From: Ciona savignyi
Taxonomy: Eukaryota > Chordata > Ascidiacea > Phlebobranchia > Cionidae
Assembly (NCBI GenBank): GCA_000149265.1
Contig: CH003098.1
Location: 1,181,144 to 1,245,143, forward strand
Length of the DNA stretch: 64,000 nucleotides
Direction: 5' to 3'
A model generated the notes under the pieces. It was given only the letters and a program-made list of their open reading frames with translations. It was not told the origin of the DNA and made no database searches. Numbering within the stretch: position 1 is the first letter of the stretch; every line of letters starts with the position of its first letter. The position numbers and the translations under genes are program-made. Below, piece by piece: positions 24,137-36,432 of the stretch.

Positions 24137-24661
24137 CAGTGTTTCTCAAACTGTGTGCCGTCTGAGATTCTCAGGTGCGCCGCCAAACGTTTTGGAATTT
24201 TGCAAAATTATGTATGAAACCTATTTATGTTACGAATGGGCAAATTGGTCATACGCGACTTTAATGCACAGAAATGTATTTTCCCTAGTTTAGTAGCAAA
24301 TAGAGTACACAATATTGCTATGGGTAGCGATGGATTAAGGGTGATTGTCAGCACGAAAACTACCTAGATGACAGGAGAGAAACCATTTTATCAATAAGAT
24401 TATTCCATAAGCAAACTTTAGTTATTTGATCCCATTTAAACTTTTATTGAGTACTCAGTTGGAATTGATGACGAAATGCGGTTGTGTTTGTCAAAAATGG
24501 AACCTCGTTGCGATCTTATGTGTGCCTAACGACAGGCACACACATCCTATTAAAATTTCCTGAATAAAATTCCTTGATTCAATTTGTTTTGTTCAAGTGT
24601 GCCGCGATTTGTTTTAAATTTTCTTGGTGTGCCACGAGCTGGAAAAGTTTGAGAACCACTG
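24137..24661. mobile_element. hAT-type MITE, 525 bp, with perfect 8-bp target duplication
   Basis: The left end is CAGTGTTTCTCAAACT and the right end is AGTTTGAGAACCACTG, imperfect inverted repeats of 16 bases. The same 8 bases, CCTTACAC, flank it at 24129-24136 and 24662-24669. This 8-bp duplication and the CAGTG ends are the hAT signature. No transposase is encoded. An open frame of 75 codons starts in the flank (24066) and ends inside the element; it is not considered a gene. Confidence 0.85.
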
Positions 24662-25844
24662 CCTTACACCAATAACTAATAGAGCACATCTAAAATACTC
24701 TTCTCACATTTACCCCAAATATGATGTGTCTATTTTCTATAGAGGTATTTTCGTTTTCGTCATGTCCACTACAATAAAATTTAACTAAGCTTTTAACTTT
24801 GTGTTGTTAATATTTCACTTATTATGGAAGAAAGTATAGTGATATGAATCGGCCCTTTGTTTTGTATATAACCACGTGGGAACTTTGTCGCGTTTATCTC
24901 GATAGTCTTTATTTTCCTGACAAAGTTGGATTTTAAAATTTAATTGAAGCAGTAGTTCAATGTTTTCTATAATCGAGTTTTTAAAAGCATTTTCTCTTAG
25001 CAAGACCCCAAACCGTGTCCAAACAATTATATAAAATCCTTATCAAATATATACGGAATATATATAAAAAAATTTGAAAAGTTATTTGTAATTTCTTTGA
25101 TCAGAGAAACACTATAATTTTAGTTTTTTTCGTCAAGACTTAAAATGTAAATTTCATTCATTTACATAGGGCTTTTACGAACTCCTTTAAAGTTACGTCG
25201 GGTGGTCAATTTCCGCTTAATCTGTTTCTACGATCACGAATAAACACGCCATATGTGTATTTCAGTAATAGATTTAGCACGGATTCCAAAAAATGTGGAT
25301 CTGTCGGGCAAATTAAATAGATTGTTTTTTGAAGGTTTACGCTGTACGATTAGATTAAATCAAACTATATACCTGTACAACTGTTTAACTTTGAGAAGCT
25401 GGTGACTTGAATAATTTATTTTTTATTTATCATTGCCCAGTTATTTACCATTTCCCTTTATTTAACGACACTCGTATTTATTGTTTATTAAAAAGTATTA
25501 CTAAAGTACAAAATATTTGTTGTTTTTAATCGAATATTGAACTTGAATTTAGAACTAAAAATGTTTATATTATTATTTAACTAAATTGAAGCAATATAAC
25601 TAAATTATATATTGTCAACCCAGTAAAATACGTCTTTTGGTTAAAAACGTCATTTAAGAACGCCATTTGCATATTTTTATTTAAAACTTTAAATAATGAT
25701 TTCAAGCATAACGGTAACAGGTGTAGGTAATACTTGAACGGCAGAAATACTGGTTACGCATGATTTTGTGAATTTATAGTTCGTGCACATTACAACCGCT
25801 AATATCTTGTGGCAAAGAATCTACATTCTTTCGTCGAAACAGGT

Positions 25845-26050
25845 TCGTAGGGAAACAAGGGGGTAAGAAAGGAAGGAGAAAAACTGTTTAATGAAACTAG
25901 GTAACCTAATTTTAACTTTGCTCTAAACACTAATCTGAACCCCATAACTAACGGTAACTTTAACCCCAGACGTAACACTAATCTAAAAGCCCTAATCTTT
26001 AATTTAGTGTGCATTTTCTTCACATCCTTTTTCCCTCCTTTTAGTTTTCC
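25845..26050. mobile_element. Second copy of the CTAAAAGGAG MITE
   Basis: It shares the interior (CTAATCT, CCCTAATCTTTAATTTTAG, TGTGC) and the right end TTCCCTCCTTTTAG with the copy at 17453. The left end is diverged. Confidence 0.5.
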
Positions 26051-26120
26051 CCCGGTTCATATACAGTGAAGACGGCAAATAACATCTGCAAAGCAACGAG
26101 AAATACTTTATGGTGTTTTT

Positions 26121-26160
26121 GGTTTTAGGTTGCAACTTGCAACTTGCAAAGCCTAAAACC
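26121..26160. repeat. Perfect 9-bp inverted repeat with internal TTGCAAC repeats
   Basis: GGTTTTAGG (26121-26129) pairs with CCTAAAACC (26152-26160) around a 22-base loop made of GCAACTT repeats. Its role is unknown. Confidence 0.6.
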
Positions 26161-28737
26161 TAGGATTTTATTCCAAATATAATAACACAGATGAAATCAG
26201 TAAAACTTTGTTTAACCACCGCATGTATCTGTTAGAATGCCGTACAATGGTCCTTTATCATCTCATATTAATTGTTAAGTTTATCTTGTACAGTGTACTT
26301 TATAAGGTAATGGCCGATAAAGTTTGTTTTAGGTAGATTATACGCAACGTTAATATTTATATACAGGGGTAACTTATGTTTGCATTATTTTAAGTTGCAA
26401 TGTTGATTTTGGCGGGAAAATTTATTGACAATTCAAGTTGATGTCAGACGGGGAAAGCGAGAATGTTGATTTAGAGGTGCAATCTTGCCACAAGAACAAA
26501 CAGTAACTTGCTTCAAACAACTCATCCAATTATAGTTCCCATTGTTGAGCGCGTGAGGCCGATATTGCATGGCCGGTGTAAGAATTGCATTCGGGGTCAG
26601 ATTGCGGCAACTTGAAAAAAGCGAAATTGGGCTTGAGGCAATTTGCAAACCGCAAAAGAAAAAAGAACGTTAGCCAGAAACTCGCTTGGTTCTGTTAAAA
26701 CTGCTACACCTGTCTGGATAGAACGGAATGGAGGGAAAGCGCTGCACGCCAAAATACCCAAACGCCGGTCGCAATTTTTTAACCTGTCGGAGTTAGTAAT
26801 ACCGGTGGGTTTAAGTTGATCCTCGCGTTAGAAAGATAAGTTTTTCTCTTATTTTAGTTCTGAGTTCCTCTTTTCAGTTATAGTGGTGTATCTCCATTGT
26901 GATAATTATTTGCAAGCAGGACAGAAACAAGTCAACTCGGGCAAACGGAAGTTATTGTCACCGGTGGTGTTTGAAATGGTATACCGAGTAGGTCTTGTAT
27001 GTGAAAAGGTCACTTTGCTGATAGCTTAACCTAACCAGCTGAAATTTTGTGGCAAAAACCTGTTTCACGTATTAGAGCGTATAGATAATGTTCAGTTCGA
27101 CTCCATTTCGTGTTCAAATTTTAATATTTGCGCAGACCAAGTTTCGAAATATTTTGTTTGGTGAGATACTATTAAAATATGCATAACTTAATTCGGGCAG
27201 TAAACTTTCCAGCAGTTTTATAGCCAAATTAATGAGGCTAGTTGAAATAACAATAGTTTATACATTATCACGTCTTGGCAAACGTCTTATTTTACCTTCT
27301 GGTGTGGTCGTATTGAGTTTTAGGTTTCGTACTTCAACGTTCAAACGTGCTAACGAACTGACTCGGGTATAAAGTATCACAAACTAGCTTAAGAACACAT
27401 TGCCAAAATGATATCAGAGTAAATTTGGACGAAATGGATTGGTATTCAGTATATATGCTTTGTTATTCCGTTGCTACTTTGTTGTTACAACTGACCCCAT
27501 TACGTAATATCCTTTCACGTGTATCTTCAGTTGGCTACGCATGTAATAATTGGCTTTAACACCTTGTTCTAATGATAATTTTTACCGCTATGTACATTTT
27601 AGTGAGTTCTTGATAGTAGATTCAGTTATGTGTCTATATTACAACCATGATAATGGCGATATATTTACCTTACAATGCGAATAGAAAGCAATGTATATGA
27701 TCCATGTATTGGTTTAAACCAACAACACATTGCCCGCATTTTAATGCCCTTATGGTATGTTTTTTTATTGTGAACTATATTTACAAATGCAAAATAACTG
27801 TTGCGTTAATAACATACATTGATGATTGAACTTGATGCTCAAGAACACTCACACATTCTAAAAATACGTAGGTATCTATATAGTTTTTTACGTCCACGCC
27901 AAACAGTAAGATGGCCGTAAAAGGGATGAAAGTATTAGATCCTTGTAAACATTTGGTCGTAAATCTGTGTTTGAAAGAATGTGGTATTTACTTTTTACCG
28001 TGTTCATTGTTTTACTTGACGCTTCGATTCAATTTACTTTCGGCAAAATACGTGTTTTAACACCGTTCCGCATGAATGAACGAACCGCCACCTTTTTTTA
28101 ATTTTCAAATCGTTTGTAATCTGAAAACTTGTTAAGGGCTGTTTGAATGTAAGTGTTTCCAAGTGGTGAGTTAGTTGCCTTTTTGTGTTTAACAAAACTA
28201 CGAGGTGCCTAGTCGTAGGCAATTTCAAGCCACAAAACTATGTAACAGACAATCTACATCCACTTAAACACAGGTATAGTGCTGTGGTGGCGATGAATAA
28301 GTTATAATTTGAAATATTTTCCTTGAAATTTATCGGTAGTTACGTGTGTAGGGTAAAAAGCCTGTGCGTATTAAACGGAACGTACAGAATATGCATATGT
28401 TAAGTGTCGTATTTGCGTTAATTTTGGAATATATAAGTTATATAACACGGCGTGAATACGTTTGGTATTATTTGATATCGGCCACTAAGACTAACTTGGC
28501 CACTAACTTGTTGTAATTAAGAAACAACGCGTACTACTCTAGCGCTTAAATTACTTAGAAACTGGCCGAAATTGCTTTTCAAAGTATTGGTTTAATTAAC
28601 CCCTTGACACTTCTTGGTGTGATGTATAGGCGATATAAACATCCAGATACACTTTCCTGGCCACTTTTTTCACTGATGCTGCACTGAAATTATTTTTATT
28701 CAATGCCTCACCGGTGTTGTGTTGCTTTTACCGGGTC

Positions 28738-28880
28738 TTGACCCTATACTGTTTTCTCTGCATATTCATGTAATAATATAAAGGTCGTAAATTTTGCTGG
28801 AAGGTCGAATTTCGTTTTACGGTTTTGACCTTATACCGTTTTTTTGCATATCGTGAACCGATATAAAGGTCGTAATATTC
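28738..28880 (+). repeat. Two diverged copies of a block ending in AAGGTCGTAA, upstream of the CWH43-like gene
   Basis: Copy 1 (about 28738-28796) and copy 2 (about 28825-28880) share the order TTGACC, T-rich GCATAT, then ATATAAAGGTCGTAA. A third AAGGTCG lies between them at 28801. AGGTC resembles a nuclear-receptor half-site, but this is only a resemblance. The blocks lie about 450 bp before the coding start. Confidence 0.45.
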
Positions 28881-29255
28881 GTCAAAAGTTTGTGTTTATT
28901 TTAAGACATGCAACATGTTTGCACGCCCGATCACAAACAGTGTTAAAATAGAATAACCAATCATGTTTTGACGCTTTTTGTACACATTCTTGCAATGGCC
29001 AATAATCGAACAGATTAATATAAAATAATTCTTATGACGCGTGGCAGGTTACGCCGCTGAATCATGTCATACAGTCTGGCCACCGCGGGCAACAAATTCC
29101 TGTGACGTTTCTCTATTTTCTCGCTTATCGGAAAATTAAGCTATCATTTTGACACTTTTGTTGCTTTAATTTTATGTTGCATTCTCTACCAAAATGCCAT
29201 TTTTGAGACTCATATTTTGGAGTTAAAGTCAGTTTTTATTGCAATTTAATACTTA

Positions 29256-29274
29256 TTTTTTGTTTTTATTTTAG
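29256..29274 (+). promoter_or_regulatory. Probable 3' splice or trans-splice acceptor before the CWH43-like start codon
   Basis: A T-rich tract ending in TTTTAG (AG at 29273-29274) lies 28 bases upstream of the ATG at 29303. It could end a 5'-UTR intron or accept a spliced leader, since tunicates trans-splice leaders onto many mRNAs. No upstream exon could be identified. Confidence 0.4.
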
Positions 29275-29302
29275 GTTCTTCATTTAGGGGTATTCTGTGG
29301 TT

Positions 29303-32293
29303 ATGGCTTCGTCCGATGAAAAGCCACTACACACCCAGGCGTTCACTATTTGTGGTTACATGGTGATCATTCTAGCTAATTGGTGCGTGACGATGGGCTT
29401 CGTGGAAGCAGATATGTGGCATTTTACCGCTCCGGGGACAAGCGGGTTTTCTTTGTGGGCTGCGGCTGTGTTTTTCGCCGCAACCTGCATTACACCTTTG
29501 ATGGTGTGCGTGCCACACGTGAGAAATATCCACCCACCGCCTGAAGTCAAACTGATTTTCTCAATTTTCGCTCCTTTCGCGCTGTTAGCCGTATCCACCA
29601 CAGCGCTCGGGAATTCCCCATCTACAAGAACAGTGCTATTGGGTATATCGGTTGCGTTTGTGCCGTTTGTTATACTGTGGACATTTAAAAGCCCAATATT
29701 CAGTTCAGAGAAACGAAGCTGTAGGTGCACGGGGGAAAAGTCTTGTCGCAACCAACTGTTTCCGAAAGTTGACTTGGATTTCCGACCAGATCACCGGGCA
29801 ACAGAATTCCTGCTTGCTGTATTTATTATTATGTGTGTCCGGTGGTGCTCTGGCTCTCTAAATGTTTTCTACGAAACGTGGCAGGCGCCGTGTGTACTAC
29901 TCATGTTCGTGATCGCATACGCAATACCTGTCTACGTGCTGGAGGCGATTGCGCCTTTCTGTCGTGCTGGGAATGAGGAAAGTCCTTCCCGGAAATCCAC
30001 CGGTTCAACCGTGGTTGAAACCGAGATCGAAATAACGAACAGTAGATCGGAAAAAGTGGTCAGTTTTGAGGTTGACACCGCCGGCCCTTCTAGAAGTCAA
30101 CCTGATATCACCATACTTTCCGTGTGCTCAGATACTTCAACAGTAGTCGAGTCAAAAAACAACGATTCTACTCTGGATGTGAGCAGGACACAACTAACCG
30201 GAGATAAAACCGTTAAATCAGCTTCTGCTGGTGTTCAATTCCTGATAACTTGCGTGGCGGTTCTTACCGGTCTTGCAACCGGTGCTGTGTTAATGTTGTT
30301 TCTATGGGTTTTCAGTTCGCCGTCGTTGCTCTGTCGACTCGGAGGGAAATCCCCTTACCCCATGGGTATGGTAATAATCGCTTTGTATGCGGTTGGAGCG
30401 ATATTTGCCTTGTTTAAACCGGGTCGAACCATCGTTGGAATTTTGATGGACAAGACAAATTACTGCGCCACTTCGTGTAAGGTAAGCTACGGGATTATGA
30501 CGTTAGCTTTGATTGATTGTTTCTTATGAATCACCAGTTTGTTACTGGTCAAACACTGAACATATTCTGAAAATCAGTGTATTTATATATATCAAATAAC
30601 TTGTTTTCACTTTCTTCAAAAGTTTTTAGGTGATATTTTGGTGACTCACAAGCTTAACGTGGTTGAATTGATCTTTCTCAAATATAAGATTACAGTAATA
30701 TCCCCTAATTTAAATGACTGAAACGCAAGTCCGAGAAAAATTCCCTAAGATAAATCCTAACTATGTTAATATATTTTGACAAAATTGGAACTTCCATTAT
30801 AGTCTAGTAAAAGCCTGTTTTGTTTCATTTAAGTTTTGTATCTAATCCAATACCCTGACACCAACTAGTTTCTCTCTGTCGTGCAGATTACAACAAGGGA
30901 ACGCGTGTTAGGGTTGACGTCAATCGGAATCATGGTCATTCTGCTGTCCGCCGCATCCGCTATGATTTTGAACGGAGCTGAGAATGGTTGGGCATTTCCT
31001 GGGTCCTGTCTCATCAGTCTAACTATGCCTACTGCATTGGTCGCCTGCTTTGACGCAACAAGGACGGTTGTGACGTTACAAAGTTCACAAAGGTCATGCT
31101 GTCTGTCCGTGATACCGGGCATTATAGCTTGGTTTACAGGATTGGGCTTCACTTTACTCCACGTTGCTCTCATCCTCTTCATCAATCCCAAGATCTCTTT
31201 GATATTCTTCGCGCGGATGGACGTCATACTTGGCACGAAAATCGCACTCATTTGCGCCGCATCTGTCGCCGCGATCTTTCTAGAACCACTAAAATCCGAC
31301 AACAAACCATCCACGAAGGATGGTCAGAAAATCGCACCTTCATCTTGCTCGGAGCTTGTCCAGCAAAAATGTCGCCAACATGGGGAAGTAGTTATCACTG
31401 TCACAATTATACTCCTTGTATTGTGCATATCACTAGCTGTTGGCACATCTCTCCTTCCAAGCCAGTGTATTGCGCAACACAGCGGTTCGATTAGAGCTTT
31501 CGGAAAAACAGTCGGTTCTCATAAAGGCTCGGACACCATCGATGTTATGTCCTGGAACGTTCAATTCGGTCACGATCTACACGGTCGTGATAACCTTCCG
31601 TGTGTAAGTGAGGTAATCCGGCACATGCAGCTTGATGTTGTTGGGCTGCAAGAATCCGACGCTCTGCCGGCATACTGGGGCGGAAAAGATATACTGGGGT
31701 ACTTGGAAGCCTCGCTGGTGGGCATGCGCGGTTATCAGGGAGTTCATCCTTTGAAATCTAGTCTCGGGGTAGGCTTGTTAACCAGGTTAGAGGTTGCGAA
31801 CCACAAAGCTACAATCCTACCCAGCGATAAGATACGTAAGTTGCCCCATTATTCCGTGACAGAGACAGAGATTCGACTCGACCAAAGCGGATCTCCGAAC
31901 TCGACTCTTTTTGTCTTTAACCTCCACGGTGTATTTAAGAACTGGACAAACCCTCCCCTTTCCGAGATGTCGCGTCTCCAGCTCAATCTAGTTGCAACAA
32001 GAGTCCGCCAGTTGAACGAGAGCACACCTGTTATAATTATGGGTGACTTTAACTTGAACCCATTTGAACCAGAACTCGAAGTTTTGAACGTCGGCCTGGG
32101 GCTAAATTGCTCGGTTCATTACAACAAAGACCCCGACGAGTATCAATCAACACTGCTGAACCGGTACGCGGTTGTTGACCATATCTTCTACCGCGGTTTG
32201 CGGTTGATTGACAGTAGAACATTAAACGAAACCGGGACTATTTCCGACCACCACCCAGTGTTTGCTCGTTTCTCCAAAAGTAACTTTTTATGA
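29303..32293 (+). CDS. CWH43/PGAP2IP-like multi-pass membrane protein with C-terminal EEP hydrolase-fold domain
   Basis: Two exons (29303-30481 and 30887-32293, joined in phase 0 at GTAAGC/GTGCAG) encode 861 residues. Residues 1-590 contain about 13 hydrophobic segments, for example around 12-32, 48-70, 85-105, 112-130, 170-190, 198-216, 308-335, 347-366 and five more in exon 2. A polar Ser/Thr-rich loop of about 80 residues lies near 220-300. Residues about 610-861 form an endonuclease/exonuclease/phosphatase domain with the expected residues: Asn617 in SWNVQF, Glu649 in VGLQESDALPAYWG, Asp780 and Asn782 in IMGDFNLNP, Asp824 in VVDHIF, and Asp847-His848 in ISDHHPVF. The ESDA motif, the order membrane part then EEP, and the length fit CWH43/PGAP2IP, which remodels GPI-anchor lipids in ER/Golgi membranes. 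The true start is the ATG at 29303; the frame is also open upstream. Another membrane-tethered EEP protein is possible. Confidence 0.75.
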
Positions 32294-33179
32294 TTTCCGG
32301 AACTCAATACCGCTGCCCTTGCCGCCAATATTTAGTCTGATTACGGTGATCAGAGCTCGTTATGCCGTTCTCTTGGCCCCATTTTTGTTTCCCCGCTTCC
32401 ACTGTGAACCTTCTGACAGCCCGCAATACGACTCGGTGTGAAACGCCATTCGCAGCGACGTTCACTGTTAACGCTCTATGAGAATTACCCCGCTAATCAT
32501 ACACAGCAGTATTCAAAGTGTTACGATGTTTCATCCGTTTTCCCCGCCGCAATATTCGTGAACGTACTACTAACGCTATCCGATCAAAAAAAGTGTCAAT
32601 ACATTTTTTGTACCAACAAAGTGTGGTCTATCCTGGAACTTGCGTAAGCTTTACAGGATATCTTGTTATTTTACAGATCAGATTCCAAACCTATTATGCT
32701 CTTATAAAACCAAGGGTTTGAATTAATGAAATTCGATCTGGTTATTCTCGCTTGTGTCACACGGATTTGTACTTTGTTAGAATCCTTGCGTTAACGAGAA
32801 CACACTTCAATAATTTCCTTACCAAGTATGGGCATGAGGCAATCTGTAGAATTCCCGTGGTTTAACCAACACAGAGTTTTCCCACCCCGGGGTAAACATG
32901 AACATCTTATGTTGCACGTCAGAGCCTACCCGAAATTGCGCTTGACGTAGTTTAAGAGTTCTAATCGTTTTCAAACTTGGACAACAAACATTCCCACATA
33001 TGCGTATAGCATTAAGTATCCGCAATTTTAAACATACAGTGGGTCTGCCACAGTTACTGTGCTAGTATGTTTTGCATAATGGATAAGGGTTAGATGGTTC
33101 ATTTGTGTCCTGTCAGATAAGGAAATCCAGACAAAGGGTTTTGTAAAAGGTTGCCGTGTATTAGAAAATCTGTTTTTAT

Positions 33180-33410
33180 GGTATTTTTATTACATAGATC
33201 ACTCGTGCTTAGGGTGCGGTTGCCGAATCTATTGTAGTGTGTCGCTTAAGATTGATTTGTTTTATCCATTAGATTTAAACACCGTGAACAAGGTAGCTTA
33301 GCTTACAAAACGACACCACCGACAACTCAACAATCGGTTTCGAACCCACTATCTTTCAACTGACCGTCCAATGTTTTTTCACGTATGAGCTAACCGACGG
33401 GGCTAATATT
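33180..33410 (-). repeat. Old SINE copy, minus orientation
   Basis: The minus strand shows a tRNA-like head with CCGTCGGTTAGCTCATACG and GTGGGTTCGAAACCG, then a diverged body. No tail repeat is left. Confidence 0.45.
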
Positions 33411-34921
33411 ATATAAAAGTGAGATCTGTACTTCCAAGAATCGGTTTTTAAACTTAAACTATGTTGTTAACCACTACTGTCTCACACTGTAACAGGATCA
33501 GCAAGTTCACCGCAGACATAACGATTATCGGAAAATAAATAAAACCTTCAACGCTTATGTAACGTCGCTCCATTACTGCATTTAATATGAAATTCGATGC
33601 CACGACATTGCAATAAGACATTATTACTATATCTAAATGCCTGCGATGTATACGATAGCATCGCGCTGCACCTGTACAAAGGTTCAACAGGATATAGTTC
33701 ACAAGACGACATTACGAGGATACGTGCAATTTGCGAAAGCCGGAGGTAATTTACAAAGGTCAGCATGTGGTATCAGGGTCGGTAGTGGAAGATAAGCAAG
33801 CGTAACGTAGTGATTTGTGGCAGGGCTATTCACAAAACCTTCCTTAACTTTTCATCTGTTTTTCAGTAGAAATTAAAGTTTCGTTTATTTTGCCCCAGTA
33901 TGAATTATTGGCAAATGAAGCACATCAGGACACAGAACCGTGAAAAGACGGCAAACGAACAGTCGTTAAAACACGGTAAAGAATAGAGATATAAAAACTA
34001 GGCAAAAATAATACTGTTAAAACAAAACAAAAATTAGGACGATATAAATCCATGAAGAGGAGTGTTTAATGCTTCTTAACAGAAACACACTACGTAAATC
34101 AATGCTCAGTGGTCAATATAAATATAGTCCGCGTGAAGTAGTGAATACACAGAGATAACTGCAAATTATTCAATACAAAGGTAGTAATGTACAAAAACAG
34201 AAACCAAGTTATTAAACGTATGGGTGTTACTTCAATGACGTCCGTCTCGGGCGTTATAGATGGATGTGTCAACTGTATGAATGAATGTGTCAAAAGAAAA
34301 CGTTATGGATGGATGTGTCTACTGTTTCATGCTGCTGGGTGGACAAGGTGGACATAAGGTGTATTACTGTGCTCGATTTTGGGCATGAGTTGTATTCCTG
34401 TGCTTGACTACAGGCATGAGGTGTAGTACTATGTTCGACTTTAGGCGTAAGAGAAATTGAAGTATATTGACGGATTTATGCATAACTGTGTTTTTCTACT
34501 GACATTACGACGGTCAAGTTGCCGAAACTGTAACGGAGCGTTGTGCTTGATACAAAGTTTGAATGGGATTTTTATACAACTTACCAAAATCTACTGAGTT
34601 GTGAAAACCTATAAAAAAGCTTTGGCAAAGAATTCACGCGACAAGCAAGTGACTGGTTTTGAACTAGCATATCCCCGCTGGCGATTGCATGCTTGACCAC
34701 ACACGCGGACTCACATTATTTAATAATAAACCTTATGGCTCGACTTAGAATTAAGGCCGGGTTAAGCAAAGGATAATCTTTAAGGTTGTGATTAAAGTTA
34801 GAGACCCAAAAATTAGGCTTCGAGACCCCAGTTTGGTTTAGTTTATTTTTTTAATTTATGCTGACATCCCAGACCCAATTTTTGTTTCAGTGGTGGCCGA
34901 AACGCTCTGCTGTAAGTTAAG

Positions 34922-35110
34922 GGCAACACTAAATGGAGGAAAATGGGGAAAAAAGAAAAACTACTTACTAAAACTAAGGAAACTAATTCTCTGCCAGACC
35001 CATACACGAAAATTAATCATAGAACTAGCTTAAACTTTAACTTCAGCCCTGATACTAACCTTATAGTCATAATCTTGATTTTAGTGTGCAGTTTTCTTCC
35101 TTTTTTATTG
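34922..35110. mobile_element. Third copy of the CTAAAAGGAG MITE
   Basis: It starts GCAACACTAAATGGAGGAAA, carries the same AAACTAAGGAAACTAATTC-type interior and GATTTTAGTGTGCAGTTTTC, and has a degraded right end. Confidence 0.5.
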
Positions 35111-35227
35111 ATCCAAACTCAATTACAACACTTGACCAGTCACAATGCGAGGCACAATTTCCCGATGACCTACTTACACATTTTATGAGCTTTACTGTTA
35201 CGTCCGTGTGTTCCTTAACACCATTTT

Positions 35228-35488
35228 TTGTTCGACCGGTTAGTCTGGTGGTCAACCGTTGTAGATTTGAAACTGTTCGCTAGCTATTCGGTTATGTTCT
35301 TATGCAAGGCAATAAACGGAAATTTCCTGAACCCAGCGGATTAATAAGTTTTACCAAATTGAAGGAATGTGTGAATCATACACAACACATTGTAATTGCT
35401 CTGGTAACCCTACGGTGGGCGCGAGCTGCTCATGTGTTAACACCCTTGGTTTTCCAATTCACGGAGCTGAACATAATTATCCCATCCT
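35228..35488 (+). repeat. tRNA-derived SINE, plus orientation
   Basis: A head GGTTAGTCTGGTGGTCAACC, B-box GATTTGAAACTG, body ACCCTACGGTGGGCGCGAG and a short CCCATCC tail are present. It directly follows the MITE copy at 34922. Confidence 0.65.
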
Positions 35489-36340
35489 AAAACCATAAAG
35501 TTTTATATCGACTGATGTCCGGTTTACTCCATTAGATTTTGTAATTTAAAATATGTGCCCTTTCAGATAACGTATTTTAAGCATTTAAATGACATTTTCT
35601 TCGTGCGTTTATTATGATATTATGACGGCGAACCGCAAACTATAAAAGGATTAGCAGCGCCCTTCGGCACGATGTACTTGAGTTATCCGCAAATAAATTC
35701 TTCAATGTGTATTTCTCCGCCGCCCATAAACTAAAACAGACTAAAATGGCCCACGAACTGGAAGCGATGTGGATTAATGGCTTTTTTAATCTTGACTTGT
35801 CACTTTTTTCAGTGAAAATAGTTTCGCCGCTTTCTTTTGATTGAATTTCCCAAGTTAGTTTTGAGTCGTGGTTGCGTGGGCGAACGATTTTCGCGATCAA
35901 CTCTTACGCAGAAACTAGAACGAACAGTCGCGGAACCAGTTGTGTCAAGTTAAAAACTAGGCCCCGGAAAATTAAATATTCTTTTATTTGCCGAGTGGTT
36001 CGCACGCCTAATTCACGGACAGTATGTTAATTGAAAAAAAATAAAGTAAGCCCTTCATGAGTTTAAAAATTTGTCCTGTAAAAAGTACAACGCGATCTTA
36101 ACTAAAATTAATGTGTGCTTTGTATTTAATTTTACTCAATTAAGATTTTAATTTATGGCCGGCACAGGCGAGAACGCAAAATATAATTAATCATGCACGA
36201 TGTAAATATTAAGTTTGACTGATAAGATGTTGCGCAAGATAGCATTTTTGGAACAAAATCCACAAAAAATACCTGAACCGGATTTGCGGTGCTTATACAT
36301 AACTTTCACCAAGCCGAAATGTATGCACAAGTTGTTTTTG

Positions 36341-36432
36341 CCGGGCCTGGTTCCAACATCGTGTCATCAGGTCGTTTTTACATGTCATATTGTTGATGAA
36401 TCGGCCGCGCTAACCATTCGGCTATCGTCGTA
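36341..36432 (-). repeat. tRNA-like element, 92 bp
   Basis: On the minus strand ATAGCCGAATGGTTAGCGCG is followed by AAACGACCTGATGACACGAT and GTTGGAACCAGGCC. The two boxes have the spacing of an internal RNA polymerase III promoter, but pairing of a tRNA acceptor stem is not evident. Confidence 0.5.

Larger units (their letters stand above)
18728..29255. other. Gene-poor intergenic region
   Basis: I found no convincing exon chain here. The region is AT-rich and holds the SINE remnant, 34-bp tandem repeat, tRNA-like element, hAT-type MITE, MITE copy and hairpin listed separately. The part next to 29303 probably includes the promoter and 5' leader exons of the CWH43-like gene, and the part next to 18727 the roadblock promoter. 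No TATA box was assigned. Confidence 0.6.

Noticed and set aside
24066-24293. 75-codon plus-strand open frame
   Set aside because: Most of it is the left part of the hAT-type MITE at 24137.
29356-31314. Antisense and out-of-frame open frames in the CWH43-like gene
   Set aside because: They are shadows of the two long coding exons.
35640-35900. 86-codon minus-strand open frame
   Set aside because: No known motif, no neighbouring exons in phase and ordinary base composition.
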